Below are positions 1-8,458 of a stretch of DNA of 64,000 bases, in pieces. Numbering within the stretch: the first letter of the stretch is position 1; every line of letters starts with the position of its first letter. A program made the position numbers and the translations under genes. Origin of the DNA: Thermococcus henrietii (GTDB lineage: Archaea; Methanobacteriota_B; Thermococci; Thermococcales; Thermococcaceae); the NCBI RefSeq assembly GCF_900198835.1, contig NZ_LT900021.1:186001-250000 (forward strand). Reading direction: 5' to 3'. Below the pieces are notes generated by a model. It was not told where the DNA came from, did no database searches, and was given only the letters and a program-made list of their open reading frames with translations.

Positions 1-153
1 CCAGAAGTTAAGGAGGCCTACGTCGTTTACGGCGAGTACGACCTCGTTGTCAAAGTTGAAACGGACACGCTCAAGGACCTCGACCAGTTCATAACCGAGA
101 AGATAAGGCGCATGCCGGAAATCCAGATGACTTCGACGATGATAGCCATCTGA
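1..153 (+). CDS. Lrp/AsnC ligand-binding (RAM) domain protein, 3' part
   Basis: The window opens inside a gene; the last 50 codons are visible and end at TGA 151-153. The peptide carries the typical end of an AsnC/Lrp effector-binding (RAM) domain: VYGEYDLVVKVE followed by an amphipathic helix and the closing strand MTSTMIAI. In this family the domain binds small ligands, often amino acids, and forms dimers or octamers. Whether a DNA-binding domain lies upstream is not visible; Thermococcales also have free-standing RAM proteins of about 75 residues. It converges with the ABC permease at 209. Confidence 0.8.
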   Translation, partial: PEVKEAYVVYGEYDLVVKVETDTLKDLDQFITEKIRRMPEIQMTSTMIAI

Positions 154-208
154 TTCTCTCGTTCTTCTCTCTACGATTCTTAATCTCCACAAGCGGAGAT
201 TGGGCTCA

Positions 209-1731
209 TCATCTCAGGTCGGCTTTCCTGAATTTGAGCCAGGCGATTGTGAGGTAAACCAGCGTAGGGAAAATTAGCATCGTCAAGCTCCCGGGATAGT
301 CGAGAATCTCTGAAAGGGGCCTTGGCGGAAGGTCCCTCTTTGGAGAGACCGCCATCCCAAGCACGGTGTAGTGCAGAAAAGGACTCGGCACGGGAAGGGA
401 GTTTTTGGCCAGAACATCAACTAACGGCTCCCCCGCCGAGTTTGAGGCCGCAATGATGGCGATTGGAATTGCAAAGCTCAGCAGGAAGGCCAGTACCAGC
501 GAGACGAAAAGCGCCCTCCTGCCCCGCATAAAGACCGAAAGCAAATAGCCGAGCGCCAAGTACTGGACGAGCGAGAGGAAGAGAAGAAAACCGAAGACCA
601 ATCCGACCCCAAGGGTTCTGCTCAAGGGAGCACCCAAGTGGAGGGCGTAGGCAACGAGGATGGCCAGGTAGAGGGTGGTCCCGATGAAGACGGCAGAGAT
701 GTCGCTCAGGAGCGTTCCAAGGAAAAAGTCCCTCCTCCTCAACGGCTTGCTCAGCAGAACCCTCACAGTCCCATTCTCGATGGCCGAACTTATCGAGACC
801 GCCCCGAGGGGGAGGACAACAAATGGTAGGAATACTCCAGCCAGAGCCGAGATTAGAGCGTTCAAAATGCCGGTAAGACCGTAAAGGGAGTTGTACTTGT
901 CGAGAGTGGCCTTATTTAAAAACGCCATTAGGGCAGTAAAGGCGACAAAAGCCATGAAGCGCCTGCTCTGAATGCTCAGCCCGAGGAAAACACCGTGAAG
1001 CCCGCGTAGGGAGAAGGGAAACTCCGGAAGTGAGAGGGCCTCGGGGCTTCTAAGCTCCCTCCTCCGGAAGACTTCCATTCCAGCGAGCGAGAGTGCAACA
1101 TACAGAGCCAGGAGCTCCCCCACGGCGCGGTAAGAAACCGAGACGCTTTCCCCGATAGAGATTGCCCTCTCAATGTAAGCCGTCGGAATGAAGGAATAAT
1201 CGAACTTTCCGAGGAGCGGGAGCGCAATAAACGCTCCAAGCCCGAGGAAGACCCCAGAGTCACGAGAGGTCGCTAATGGAAGAAGGAGCAGGGCAATTCC
1301 GATTATACCAACCAGCGAGAGCGAAAGGGCGAGGGAGCCGATGAGATAGTCTTTAACTTCGAGACCATGAGCCAGCATCGCGAGTGTCCCGGAAACAGCT
1401 ACCCCATAGCAGAAATCAGGGCGAGTTTCAGGCCCTCAACGGCCCAGCCGAGGAAGTAGCGCCTCCTTGTGAGAGGCCTTGAGAGCATTAAGAGAACGTT
1501 GCCCCGCTCGAATTCCGAGCCAAAGTGCGAGAGGAGCAAAATTAAGAGCAGGGGAGCCAGAAGATACTTGATGAAGTTTGGATGCCACTTGGAGAGCAAA
1601 TCGGCCGTTATCCGGTAGCCGAGCCGTTCAGGAGACACGTTGGGGTAGTGGAAGGTAAACCTGTTAACGTCTATCTCGACCGCTATGGCCGGGAAGAGCG
1701 AGATAAGGAAAAGCAGAAGCTTAGTTCTCAT
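209..1731 (-). pseudogene. ABC-2 type transporter permease, frameshifted
   Basis: Two reading frames together make one membrane permease of about 500 residues. The 5' part (1731 to 1399, 110 aa from MRTKLLLF, preceded by AGGTGGTG) has one N-terminal membrane segment and the cytoplasmic motif FERGNVLLMLSRPLTRRRYF. The 3' part (1378 to 209, 389 aa) has many membrane spans and a second copy of that motif, ENGTVRVLLSKPLRRRDFF. The frames join smoothly if a run of four G on the coding strand (C run near 1403-1406) were five: ISAMG would continue into VAVSGTLAMLAHG, a membrane helix. The family exports or imports substrates with a separate ATPase, which is not in view. The break could be real or a sequencing error. 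Confidence 0.75.
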
Positions 1732-1894
1732 TTCGCACCACCTACAACTCACCCTGAGAAGTAAGGGATTCACCTGTAACGCCAGCACGGTGAAACGATG
1801 AGGCAATGCTTCCATAAAAGTTGGGAACTATTCTAAAGTCGCCCCCCAATCCCACCCGAAAAAAGTTAGGAAGGAGGTTTAAAAAAAGTAACCC

Positions 1895-2569
1895 TCACTT
1901 GTTCATCATCAGCCTTATCCTCTCTGCGGCATCCTTGGCCTTGTCCGAGATGTTGCTGAGAGTTCTGGCGACGTTGAGCAGGTATATCCCAGTTCCCCAG
2001 TTGAACTTCTCGGCGTTCTCAAAAACGAGCCTCATCAACTGAGTGTCGAGTTCGTCTATGGTTTTTTCAACGTCCTCGATGGCGTGGATTAACTCGTACT
2101 CCCTCTCAATTTCCTTCTCTGCGAAACCGCTTTCTATAACCCTGTCCATCTGAACAATAGCCTCGTGGACAAGCTTCGCGGCGTTTATGCTCTCTGTTCC
2201 CATCGCTAACATGACATCCTTTATTTCCTTTGGAATCCCGTCCGGCTTTCCTACCAGCAACCACTTCGCGGTGTCCTCAGCGGAATCGGCAACCTTGTCC
2301 TGCATGTGGAGGTAGATGAGGACGTCCTCGCGCGAGACCGCCATCATAAGCTTCGAGCTGAGCGAATCGCGGATTTCTTCCTTTATCCTGTCCGCTATGT
2401 CCTCAAGCCTATCCACCTCAATTGCCAGGTCCCTCATCTCCTCGTAGTTACCGCTGTACCATGCGTTAAGGGCCTTTTCGAGTGTCTCTACCGTTTGGTA
2501 AACTACTTCCGAGTGCTTTATCAGAGGCTTGAAGGGGCTCTTCGCGAAGAGTTTCATCCATACCTGCAC
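1895..2569 (-). CDS. DUF47 / PhoU-like phosphate transport accessory protein
   Basis: A 224-residue, all-helical soluble protein of the DUF47 (TIGR00153, PhoU-like) family. Such proteins are encoded next to low-affinity phosphate (Pit) transporters and are thought to modulate them. The sequence is rich in acidic and basic heptad-like helices, with the acidic EVDRLEDIADRIKEEIRD stretch typical of the metal-binding helices of PhoU folds. It follows the transporter gene with only four bases between (stop 2574, start 2569), and its GGGGTGAT ribosome site overlaps the transporter stop, so the two are cotranscribed and probably coupled. The GTG at 2569 is chosen because of that site; an ATG at 2557 is possible. 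Confidence 0.85.
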   Translation of the reverse strand: MQVWMKLFAKSPFKPLIKHSEVVYQTVETLEKALNAWYSGNYEEMRDLAIEVDRLEDIADRIKEEIRDSLSSKLMMAVSREDVLIYLHMQDKVADSAEDTAKWLLVGKPDGIPKEIKDVMLAMGTESINAAKLVHEAIVQMDRVIESGFAEKEIEREYELIHAIEDVEKTIDELDTQLMRLVFENAEKFNWGTGIYLLNVARTLSNISDKAKDAAERIRLMMNK

Positions 2570-2573
2570 GGTA

Positions 2574-3785
2574 TCACCCCACGAGCATTAAGACCTTGAA
2601 TATGACGGCGCTTATCGCGGCCGCCACCGGAACCGTCACGAACCATGAGATTATTATGTCCTTCAGGATTGAAGTGTTTATCGCCTTGATTCCCCTGGCA
2701 AGACCGACGCCAACAACCGCACCAACGACGGTGTGGGTCGTTGAAATCGGCATTCCCAGCCAGCTGGCCACGAGTATAACCGTTGCCGCTGAGAAGTCTA
2801 TGGAGAAGCCCCTTGTGTTCGTCAGCTCGGTAATCCTTTTCCCAACGGTCTCCATAACCTTGTAGCCGTACATGAAGATTCCAATGGCTATACCGAGACC
2901 ACCCATGGCCATAATCCACTTCGGAACTGGAACCTTCATTCCGGCCATCCCCATCGTTATAACGGCGTAGGCTGCCGCTATCGGACCGACTGCGTTGGCG
3001 ACGTCGTTTGAGCCGTGGGCAAGGGCCACGTAGGCGGAGGTAACGACCTGAACCTTCCGGAAGATGCTCTCGACTCCGATGTAGGGGTCGCTGGGTTTGA
3101 AGTGAAGCTTAATCAGGAGGTAGCTCAGGATAAAGACGACGATTCCAGTTGGAATCCCGTAGAAAAGAACACCATGGACGAGGTTTTTGCCGTGGAGGAC
3201 CTTGATGTAGAACATGGTTCCTATTACGACAAAGGCCAGCCCAATCCAGAAGGGGGCCCAGTAGCGTGCGCTTTTCACCGGGTCCTTCCGGACGAGGATG
3301 CTCCGTCTAACAGCCTTGAAAACGAAGAACGCAACGATTGCACCGAATATAGGGGAGAGAATCCAGCTGAGAACGACCTGGCCGAGCTTACCCCAGTCCA
3401 CTATGCTCGTGCCCGCGTAGACGAGTCCGTAGCCGACGACGCCACCGATGATTGAGTGAGTCGTCGAGACGGGAAGGCCGTTGTAAGTGGCGAAGATTAG
3501 CCAGATGCTAGCCGCAAGGAGGGCTGCCAGCGACCCGTAAACTATTACCCAGGGGTCGTGAATCATGTTGACGTTTAGGATTCCCTTCCTTATCGTCTCC
3601 GCAACGCTCTTCCCAAAGAAGTACGCGCCCGTGAAGTTCATAACACCCGCTATAACCGCGGCCTGCTTCGGCGTTATGGCCTTCGCACCGACGGCGGTTC
3701 CCATCGAGTTGGCAACGTCGTTGGCACCGATGTTCCAGGCCATCCAGAATCCGAGGATGATTGTAGCGATTAGCCACGGGTCCAT
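2574..3785 (-). CDS. Inorganic phosphate transporter, Pit family
   Basis: A 403-residue integral membrane protein of the PiT (PF01384) family, which imports inorganic phosphate, usually as a metal complex, driven by H+ or Na+. The two halves each hold the family signature: GANDVANSMGTAVGAKA near the N-terminus and the mirror HGSNDVANAVGPIAAAYA in the second half, with VSTTHSIIGG and ISTTHTVVGA as further paired repeats. The ATG at 3785 is preferred to the upstream GTG codons because GGTGGTG lies just before it. The downstream PhoU-like gene supports phosphate as substrate. The upstream region holds AT-rich promoter sequence and an inverted repeat. Confidence 0.92.
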   Translation of the reverse strand: MDPWLIATIILGFWMAWNIGANDVANSMGTAVGAKAITPKQAAVIAGVMNFTGAYFFGKSVAETIRKGILNVNMIHDPWVIVYGSLAALLAASIWLIFATYNGLPVSTTHSIIGGVVGYGLVYAGTSIVDWGKLGQVVLSWILSPIFGAIVAFFVFKAVRRSILVRKDPVKSARYWAPFWIGLAFVVIGTMFYIKVLHGKNLVHGVLFYGIPTGIVVFILSYLLIKLHFKPSDPYIGVESIFRKVQVVTSAYVALAHGSNDVANAVGPIAAAYAVITMGMAGMKVPVPKWIMAMGGLGIAIGIFMYGYKVMETVGKRITELTNTRGFSIDFSAATVILVASWLGMPISTTHTVVGAVVGVGLARGIKAINTSILKDIIISWFVTVPVAAAISAVIFKVLMLVG

Positions 3786-3854
3786 CCACACCACCGGGCG
3801 AAACTAAATAGCACAAAATAAATATCTTGTCGCAATAAAATATAGCCCACTAAA

Positions 3855-3870
3855 TGTCTCTATATAGACA
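3855..3870. promoter_or_regulatory. Inverted repeat upstream of the phosphate transporter promoter
   Basis: TGTCTCTATATAGACA is an inverted repeat (TGTCT/AGACA arms) that lies 70-85 bases upstream of the phosphate transporter start, beyond its likely TATA box (AGATATTTATTT at about 3810-3822). It could be an operator or activator site. The 3795-3892 gap also serves as promoter region for the minus-strand transporter. No factor can be named from sequence. Confidence 0.3.
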
Positions 3871-3892
3871 TAAATAGAATAAATAAAAAAGT

Positions 3893-5521
3893 TCAAGTGG
3901 AAACCTTAACCACCTTTATGTCAATCCTTCCATCGGGTTCCATCGTCAGGACAACGTAGTGGTGGAAGCCGCCCTCGTTAGGCGGGGCGTAGAGAGGAGC
4001 ACCGCCACCACCCGTTATGAGGAAGTGAACGCCGTCGTAGGTTCCGTTCCAGTATAGGTGAATGTGGCTGAAGATTCCGAATGCGCCGTATTCCCGCATA
4101 AGCTTGAGAAGCTCCTTCGCGCTCTCCTCGCTCATCGCGTGGTCGTCTCCACCAGGCCTCGGGTCGTAGGGCGGTGCGTGCATAACGACGACCGGCCTCT
4201 CACCGCGCTCCTTGGCTATCTCAAACTGCTTCTTGAGCCAGGCAAACTGCTCGTCGGTCAGGCTGTAGTCGTTGTCCACATCGTCCGCGAAGATGTAGCG
4301 GTAGTTTCCGAGGCTGAAGGCGTAATCAGTTGGACCGAAGTAGTAGTGGAAGATGCTTACTCCCTCGCCCTGGTACTCGTGGTTTCCGACCGCTATGAAG
4401 ACGGGCTTGTTCCAGTGCCAGACCTTCATGAGCTCGGCCCACTGGTAGATTGTGCCGGAGTAAACGAGGTCGCCACCGTCTATGACGAAGGCCCCGCTCT
4501 CGTTGTTGACGTCCGCCATTATCTTGAGGAAGACCTCTGGGGGCTTGTCACCGCTCGCCGGCCGGTGGTCGCCGAAAGCGAGGACGCGGTATTCGCTAAC
4601 GTTCTTAGCAACTATTGAAAAGCTCGGCTCACTCGTGGTGAACTCTATCGTTGTGTTGTCAAGGACTTTGGCTCCCTCGGGGAGAACCATGAGTTCCGGG
4701 TTGACGTTCTCGATGACGTAGGTTAGCTTGACGTTCTTCGGGTTCTCAACCTTCACGGTGACGTTGAAGCCAAGGGCCCTTATGTAGACCGTCGTGCCGT
4801 TGACGAGCCTTATGAAGCCGCCATTGACCGTGACGTTCTCGCCCTTGACAACCCTCCAGTAGTAGTTGAAGGGCTCGTCGTAGAGGAGCTGGTAGAGCTC
4901 GTAGTGCTCATCGCTATCGGGGATTCCGTTGAAGTTAACGTCGCCGAACTCCTTGAGGAGAATCCCCTCGAAGGAACCTGAGCGAACGACAGCGTTGGGG
5001 TCAACGGAAAGCTTTCCGTCCTTAAGCTCCCTGAGGAAGTAGAGCGAGGCACCGACGCCGGCCCTGCTCGTTCCAGTAACGACCATGACGGAGCCGTTCT
5101 CGGAGTTGAGAATCGCTATCGCGCCGAGCCAGGGGCCCGGAAGGTGGGTTCCGTACTTATAGGCGATGTAGCCGAAGGGTTCAATCTCCCGAACCTGAAC
5201 GGGTTTTCCAAAGAGTATCCTTGAACTGACCTCGTCCCCAGGGGAGAGAACGACTATCCCGCTTCCCCCAAACTGGGAGAAGGGCTCGACCTTTGCGTTC
5301 GGGAAGTAGTGCTTAACCAGGCCCTCGTAGCCGTCGCTGACGTAGAACGTCTCGTTGAAGAGCTCCCACCAGCTTCCGATGACCTTTCCTGTGGGATACT
5401 TGGCGAAGTTAATTCCAGTGGGCTGAGATGTGGACGTCGTTGAGCTCTGCGTCTGGGTTGAACCTATGCATCCGCCGGCCAGAACGACCAGGATTAAGAC
5501 CAGGCCAAGTACGCGCCTCAT
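3893..5521 (-). CDS. Secreted lipoprotein metallophosphoesterase (calcineurin-like)
   Basis: A 542-residue protein with an N-terminal lipoprotein signal ending in LAGGC, followed by a Thr/Ser-rich linker, so it is probably lipid-anchored outside the cell. The C-terminal half carries the calcineurin-like phosphoesterase motifs in order: FGDHRPASGD, DGGDLVYSG, VGNHEYQG, VVMHAPPYDP and FSHIHLYW, which supply the two-metal site. The N-terminal half (residues about 40-310) looks like a beta-rich region. Members hydrolyse phosphomonoesters, diesters or nucleotides; the true substrate is unknown. Its place between the phosphate transporter and the envelope genes is consistent with phosphate scavenging. 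ATG 5521 lies after GGTTGC. Confidence 0.88.
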   Translation of the reverse strand: MRRVLGLVLILVVLAGGCIGSTQTQSSTTSTSQPTGINFAKYPTGKVIGSWWELFNETFYVSDGYEGLVKHYFPNAKVEPFSQFGGSGIVVLSPGDEVSSRILFGKPVQVREIEPFGYIAYKYGTHLPGPWLGAIAILNSENGSVMVVTGTSRAGVGASLYFLRELKDGKLSVDPNAVVRSGSFEGILLKEFGDVNFNGIPDSDEHYELYQLLYDEPFNYYWRVVKGENVTVNGGFIRLVNGTTVYIRALGFNVTVKVENPKNVKLTYVIENVNPELMVLPEGAKVLDNTTIEFTTSEPSFSIVAKNVSEYRVLAFGDHRPASGDKPPEVFLKIMADVNNESGAFVIDGGDLVYSGTIYQWAELMKVWHWNKPVFIAVGNHEYQGEGVSIFHYYFGPTDYAFSLGNYRYIFADDVDNDYSLTDEQFAWLKKQFEIAKERGERPVVVMHAPPYDPRPGGDDHAMSEESAKELLKLMREYGAFGIFSHIHLYWNGTYDGVHFLITGGGGAPLYAPPNEGGFHHYVVLTMEPDGRIDIKVVKVST

Positions 5522-5604
5522 GCAACCACCCGCTGAAACTCTATGTTAGCCTTAAAAGCGTGAAGGTTTAAATATGAATCCGTCTAAACCTGAGCGGTGA
5601 TACC

Positions 5605-5961
5605 ATGTTCGTCGGGCACTACAAGGACGTCCCCGAGAAGGACACCGGTTTTGAAGGCGTGACCATAAGGTGGCTCGTTTCTCCGAAGCTTGGCGCCAAG
5701 AACTTCGCGATGCGCTACTTCGTCATGAAGAAGGGCGCCGAGATTCCGATACACCAGCACGACTGGGAGCACGAGATTTTCATCATGAAGGGAGAGGGAA
5801 TAATAACCAACGGAAAGGAGGAGCACCACGTTAAAGCTGGAAACTTCCTCTACGTCCCGCCCAACGAGCCCCACGGCTACAAGGCCCTAACTGACACCTT
5901 CGAGTTCCTCTGCCTCATTCCGGCCAAGAAAGAAGCCATCCCCGAGGAGGAATGGGCTTAA
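5605..5961 (+). CDS. Cupin-domain protein
   Basis: A 118-residue single-domain cupin. The metal-binding motifs are visible: motif 1 HQHDWEHEIFIMKGEG (H, H, E) and motif 2 with PPNEPHGYKA (second H). Small cupins of this type bind a divalent metal and act as dioxygenases, isomerases or sensors; nothing in the sequence fixes the activity. The ATG follows GGTGATACC. It converges with the signal peptidase gene, the two stop codons overlapping by four bases. A TATA-like TTTAAATATG lies at about 5569-5578. Confidence 0.85.
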   Translation: MFVGHYKDVPEKDTGFEGVTIRWLVSPKLGAKNFAMRYFVMKKGAEIPIHQHDWEHEIFIMKGEGIITNGKEEHHVKAGNFLYVPPNEPHGYKALTDTFEFLCLIPAKKEAIPEEEWA

Positions 5962-6521
5962 CGGCGGTAGTACCTCTTCAGCTTTTTCCTTTTGACTGCG
6001 AGCAGAGAAGGCTTGGCCCACTTGGGCCTGGGTGGCTCTTCTTCGAGGAGTATTAGGGCAATCTCATAGGCCAGGCTACCGATGATGAACAGAAAGATGA
6101 GGAGGACTATTAGGGGAGTGTAGTACCAGACCATGCCAACCTTCGGAATCACGAGGATTACCTTCCCTATAACCTGGTCCGGATAAACGCGCCAGGGGTC
6201 GGTGTATTTTCGGTTGTCACCCTTCGTCACGAAGTAAATTCTGCCGGATTCATCGGTTTTTATTGCCACGATTCGGTGAGAGATTCTATAAGTTGAGCTT
6301 CCTATGTGAACCTCGTAGAGTATCACGTCACCGACGTGAAGCTCGGATGGAGAAACCGGCCTTGTAACCACGAGGTCACCGGGGTTTATGTGGGGCTCCA
6401 TGGAGTCTGTGAGTATGACAACGTACTGGAAGCCGAGGGCGAAGTGAAGGACTAACACGAGGACGAGGAAACCCACCAAAAGATAGGAGAGAAGGGACAG
6501 GGGGGCGGGGCGATGGTTCAT
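5958..6521 (-). CDS. Signal peptidase I (archaeal/ER type)
   Basis: A 187-residue membrane protease of the S26B family that removes signal peptides from exported proteins. An N-terminal membrane helix (about residues 8-30) is followed by the catalytic serine in ILTDSMEP (Ser40), the box SHRIVAI, where His replaces the bacterial Lys as in archaeal and ER enzymes, and the TKGDNRKYTDP box. A second hydrophobic helix lies near the C-terminus, followed by a basic tail. It is directly downstream of a small secreted protein gene (13 bases between), which suggests a dedicated export pair like SipW with its substrates, as well as or instead of a general role. Confidence 0.9.
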   Translation of the reverse strand: MNHRPAPLSLLSYLLVGFLVLVLVLHFALGFQYVVILTDSMEPHINPGDLVVTRPVSPSELHVGDVILYEVHIGSSTYRISHRIVAIKTDESGRIYFVTKGDNRKYTDPWRVYPDQVIGKVILVIPKVGMVWYYTPLIVLLIFLFIIGSLAYEIALILLEEEPPRPKWAKPSLLAVKRKKLKRYYRR

Positions 6522-6533
6522 TCAAAACCCCCA

Positions 6534-6944
6534 TCAGCTCACTGAAACCTGCTTGCCAGCGATGACGAGGGAGACCTTGGTTATGTAGTTATTCTCAAGG
6601 TCTATGTTGAGGTTCGAGACGGTTATCGTGGTCTGGTCTGCTTTGATTGAACCAGTTTGTGATATAACGTTTCCATTATCAAGCGTTACGTAGAACGTCC
6701 AGGTCCCATTCACACCAGGACCTTTGTCGAGGGTTATGGTAGCCCCAGTTATTACTGGCTCGTTCGAGGAGAACTCCCAGTTCACGGCGGCCTTGGTAGT
6801 GTCCACGGCAACCGTACTGTTGGCACCGCCGCCGACCTTCTGAACACTTATGCCAATCCTTGGAACGGCAAGGGCAGTTCCGAGTAGAGTGAGAACCAGC
6901 ACAAACACAAGTGGAATTAAACGCTTCTTTGCGTTCCTCCTCAT
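6534..6944 (-). CDS. Small secreted protein paired with signal peptidase
   Basis: A 136-residue protein with a clear signal peptide (basic MRRNAKKR, hydrophobic core, cleavage likely after ALA near residue 26) and a mature beta-rich part rich in Thr, Val and Asn with alternating hydrophobic pattern. No catalytic motif or cysteine is visible in the mature chain. The start has a strong GGAGGTGG site. It sits directly upstream of signal peptidase I on the same strand, an arrangement reminiscent of TasA/camelysin-type fibre proteins with SipW. I do not recognise the family firmly; a structural or fibre-forming surface protein is an inference. Confidence 0.7.
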   Translation of the reverse strand: MRRNAKKRLIPLVFVLVLTLLGTALAVPRIGISVQKVGGGANSTVAVDTTKAAVNWEFSSNEPVITGATITLDKGPGVNGTWTFYVTLDNGNVISQTGSIKADQTTITVSNLNIDLENNYITKVSLVIAGKQVSVS

Positions 6945-7097
6945 TCAAGCCACCTCCGTTTTAACCCTCAAGGGAGGTGGAAACGGTGGTATAAATAGTT
7001 TTCTAAAATGAACCCTAATGGTTCGATTTCTGCATTAGATTGAACACAATTAAAACCAAAAGTACTTGAGGAATCTCCAACGAGAAGCCCCGCAAGC

Positions 7098-8378
7098 TCA
7101 ATCCACCCCAGAGGCGCCCTGCAGGTAGGTAGACCCGGCCCAGGTAACCTTGACCTCGACGAATTCACCCGCTTTCCCGGAGTCGAGGATTATCTCCTTA
7201 TAGTTGAAGGTCCTCCCTTCAACCCCGCCCTTCTTGCCCGGGCCGTGGACGAGAACCTCAACGGTCCTGCCGACGTAGGCCTTGTTTATCTCGTAGGATA
7301 TCTGAAGCCGCAGGCGGTGCAAAAGCCTCGAGCGCTCCTTGACGAGCCAGCCCGGTAACTGCTTCCACCTTGCCGCTATCGTTCCAGGCCTTGCCGAGTA
7401 CCTGGAAACGTTAATCTTGTCCGGCTTAATCCGCTTAACCAGCTCGACCGTGTTCCGGAAGGCCTCATCAGTTTCCCCTGGGAAGCCAACGATGACGTCA
7501 GTGTTGAGGTTCAGGTCCGGAATCTCCTTCCTGAAGGCACGAACTATCTCCTCGAACTCCTCAACGGTGTATGTTCTTCCCATCCGTCTAAGAACCTCGT
7601 TATCGCCGCTCTGGACGGGCAGGTGGAGGAAGCGGTAAACCTTCTCATCGATGTAGGCATCAATCAGTTCGTCGAGGAACTTGAGGACGTGGTTGGGGTT
7701 CATCATGCCGACCCTGACGCGAAACTCCCCTTCGATGGCCGTTATCTCATCAAGGAGTTCCGCCAAGTTCGTCCCGATATCGAAGCCGTAGCAGCCGGTG
7801 TCCTCGCTCGACAGTATGATCTCCCGGTAGCCCCTCGCCACGGCCTCTTTTACCCATTTGACGACGAGTTCGGGTTTGTAGCTCTTGAGAACCCCGCGGG
7901 CGAAGCGCGTCGCGCAGTATGTGCATGCATTAAGGCAACCCTCGCTTATCGGGACGACGAAGGCGACGCCGGGCTTCCAGAGGCGCGGGAGTTCGAGCTT
8001 GTCAAGGTTTCTTTCCCGCCAGCCTTCCACGCTGACGAGCTTTCCACCGCGCTCGGCAACGTCAATCGCCTCGGCGATTCTGTCTATGCTCTTAACGCCC
8101 AAAATCCCCGAAACGCGCTGGTCTATTGCATCGGGGTTGACGTGGACGAGACAGCCGGTAACGATTACCCTCTTCCCGGAATCGAGGAGCTCCCTAATTC
8201 TTTTCGCCATCTTGAGCTCGGTCGGGTCCTTGACTGCACAGGTGTTGACGACGACGTAATCGGCATTCTCCGGAGTCTCGACTAACTCGTAGCCGGATTT
8301 CAGGAGCATGGCCTCCATTATCTCGCCGTCTGCCTTGTTCCTTGAGCAACCGTAGCTCTCGACGTGAACTTTAACCAT
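7098..8378 (-). CDS. MiaB-like tRNA methylthiotransferase (archaeal e-MtaB type)
   Basis: A 426-residue radical-SAM enzyme of the UPF0004/MiaB family, archaeal subgroup, expected to convert t6A37 to ms2t6A37 in tRNA. The N-terminal UPF0004 domain has three cysteines (C11, C47, C76) for one 4Fe-4S cluster; the radical-SAM motif CLNACTYC (C148, C152, C155) holds the second; a C-terminal TRAM domain (about 360-426) binds RNA. ATG 8378 is chosen because GGAG lies nine bases before it and the conserved start VKVHVESYGCS follows; the upstream TTG has no ribosome site. It depends on t6A made by the KEOPS system, one subunit of which (Kae1) is encoded at 61.8-62.8 kb. Confidence 0.93.
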   Translation of the reverse strand: MVKVHVESYGCSRNKADGEIMEAMLLKSGYELVETPENADYVVVNTCAVKDPTELKMAKRIRELLDSGKRVIVTGCLVHVNPDAIDQRVSGILGVKSIDRIAEAIDVAERGGKLVSVEGWRERNLDKLELPRLWKPGVAFVVPISEGCLNACTYCATRFARGVLKSYKPELVVKWVKEAVARGYREIILSSEDTGCYGFDIGTNLAELLDEITAIEGEFRVRVGMMNPNHVLKFLDELIDAYIDEKVYRFLHLPVQSGDNEVLRRMGRTYTVEEFEEIVRAFRKEIPDLNLNTDVIVGFPGETDEAFRNTVELVKRIKPDKINVSRYSARPGTIAARWKQLPGWLVKERSRLLHRLRLQISYEINKAYVGRTVEVLVHGPGKKGGVEGRTFNYKEIILDSGKAGEFVEVKVTWAGSTYLQGASGVD

Positions 8379-8409
8379 CGGTGGGCGCTCCAAGGAGGGC
8401 CTTAAAAAA

Positions 8410-8435
8410 TGTATGGTTCAGATGTATGGTTCAGA
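8410..8435. repeat. 13-base direct tandem repeat in the miaB-like promoter
   Basis: TGTATGGTTCAGA occurs twice back to back (8410-8422 and 8423-8435). It lies just upstream of a TATA-like TTTTTTAAG (8400-8408) for the minus-strand methylthiotransferase gene. Next to it is a perfect inverted repeat GTGAGAACTCAC (8437-8448). These may be regulator sites or a chance slippage duplication. Confidence 0.5.
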
Positions 8436-8458
8436 AGTGAGAACTCACGTTGGAATAA

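Noticed and set aside
7623-8285. 220-codon open frame on the plus strand
   Set aside because: Antisense to the methylthiotransferase gene; no ribosome site or motif.
8410-8448. Tandem 13-base repeat plus GTGAGAACTCAC as the start of a CRISPR-like array
   Set aside because: Only two copies with no spacers; more likely promoter-local repeats.
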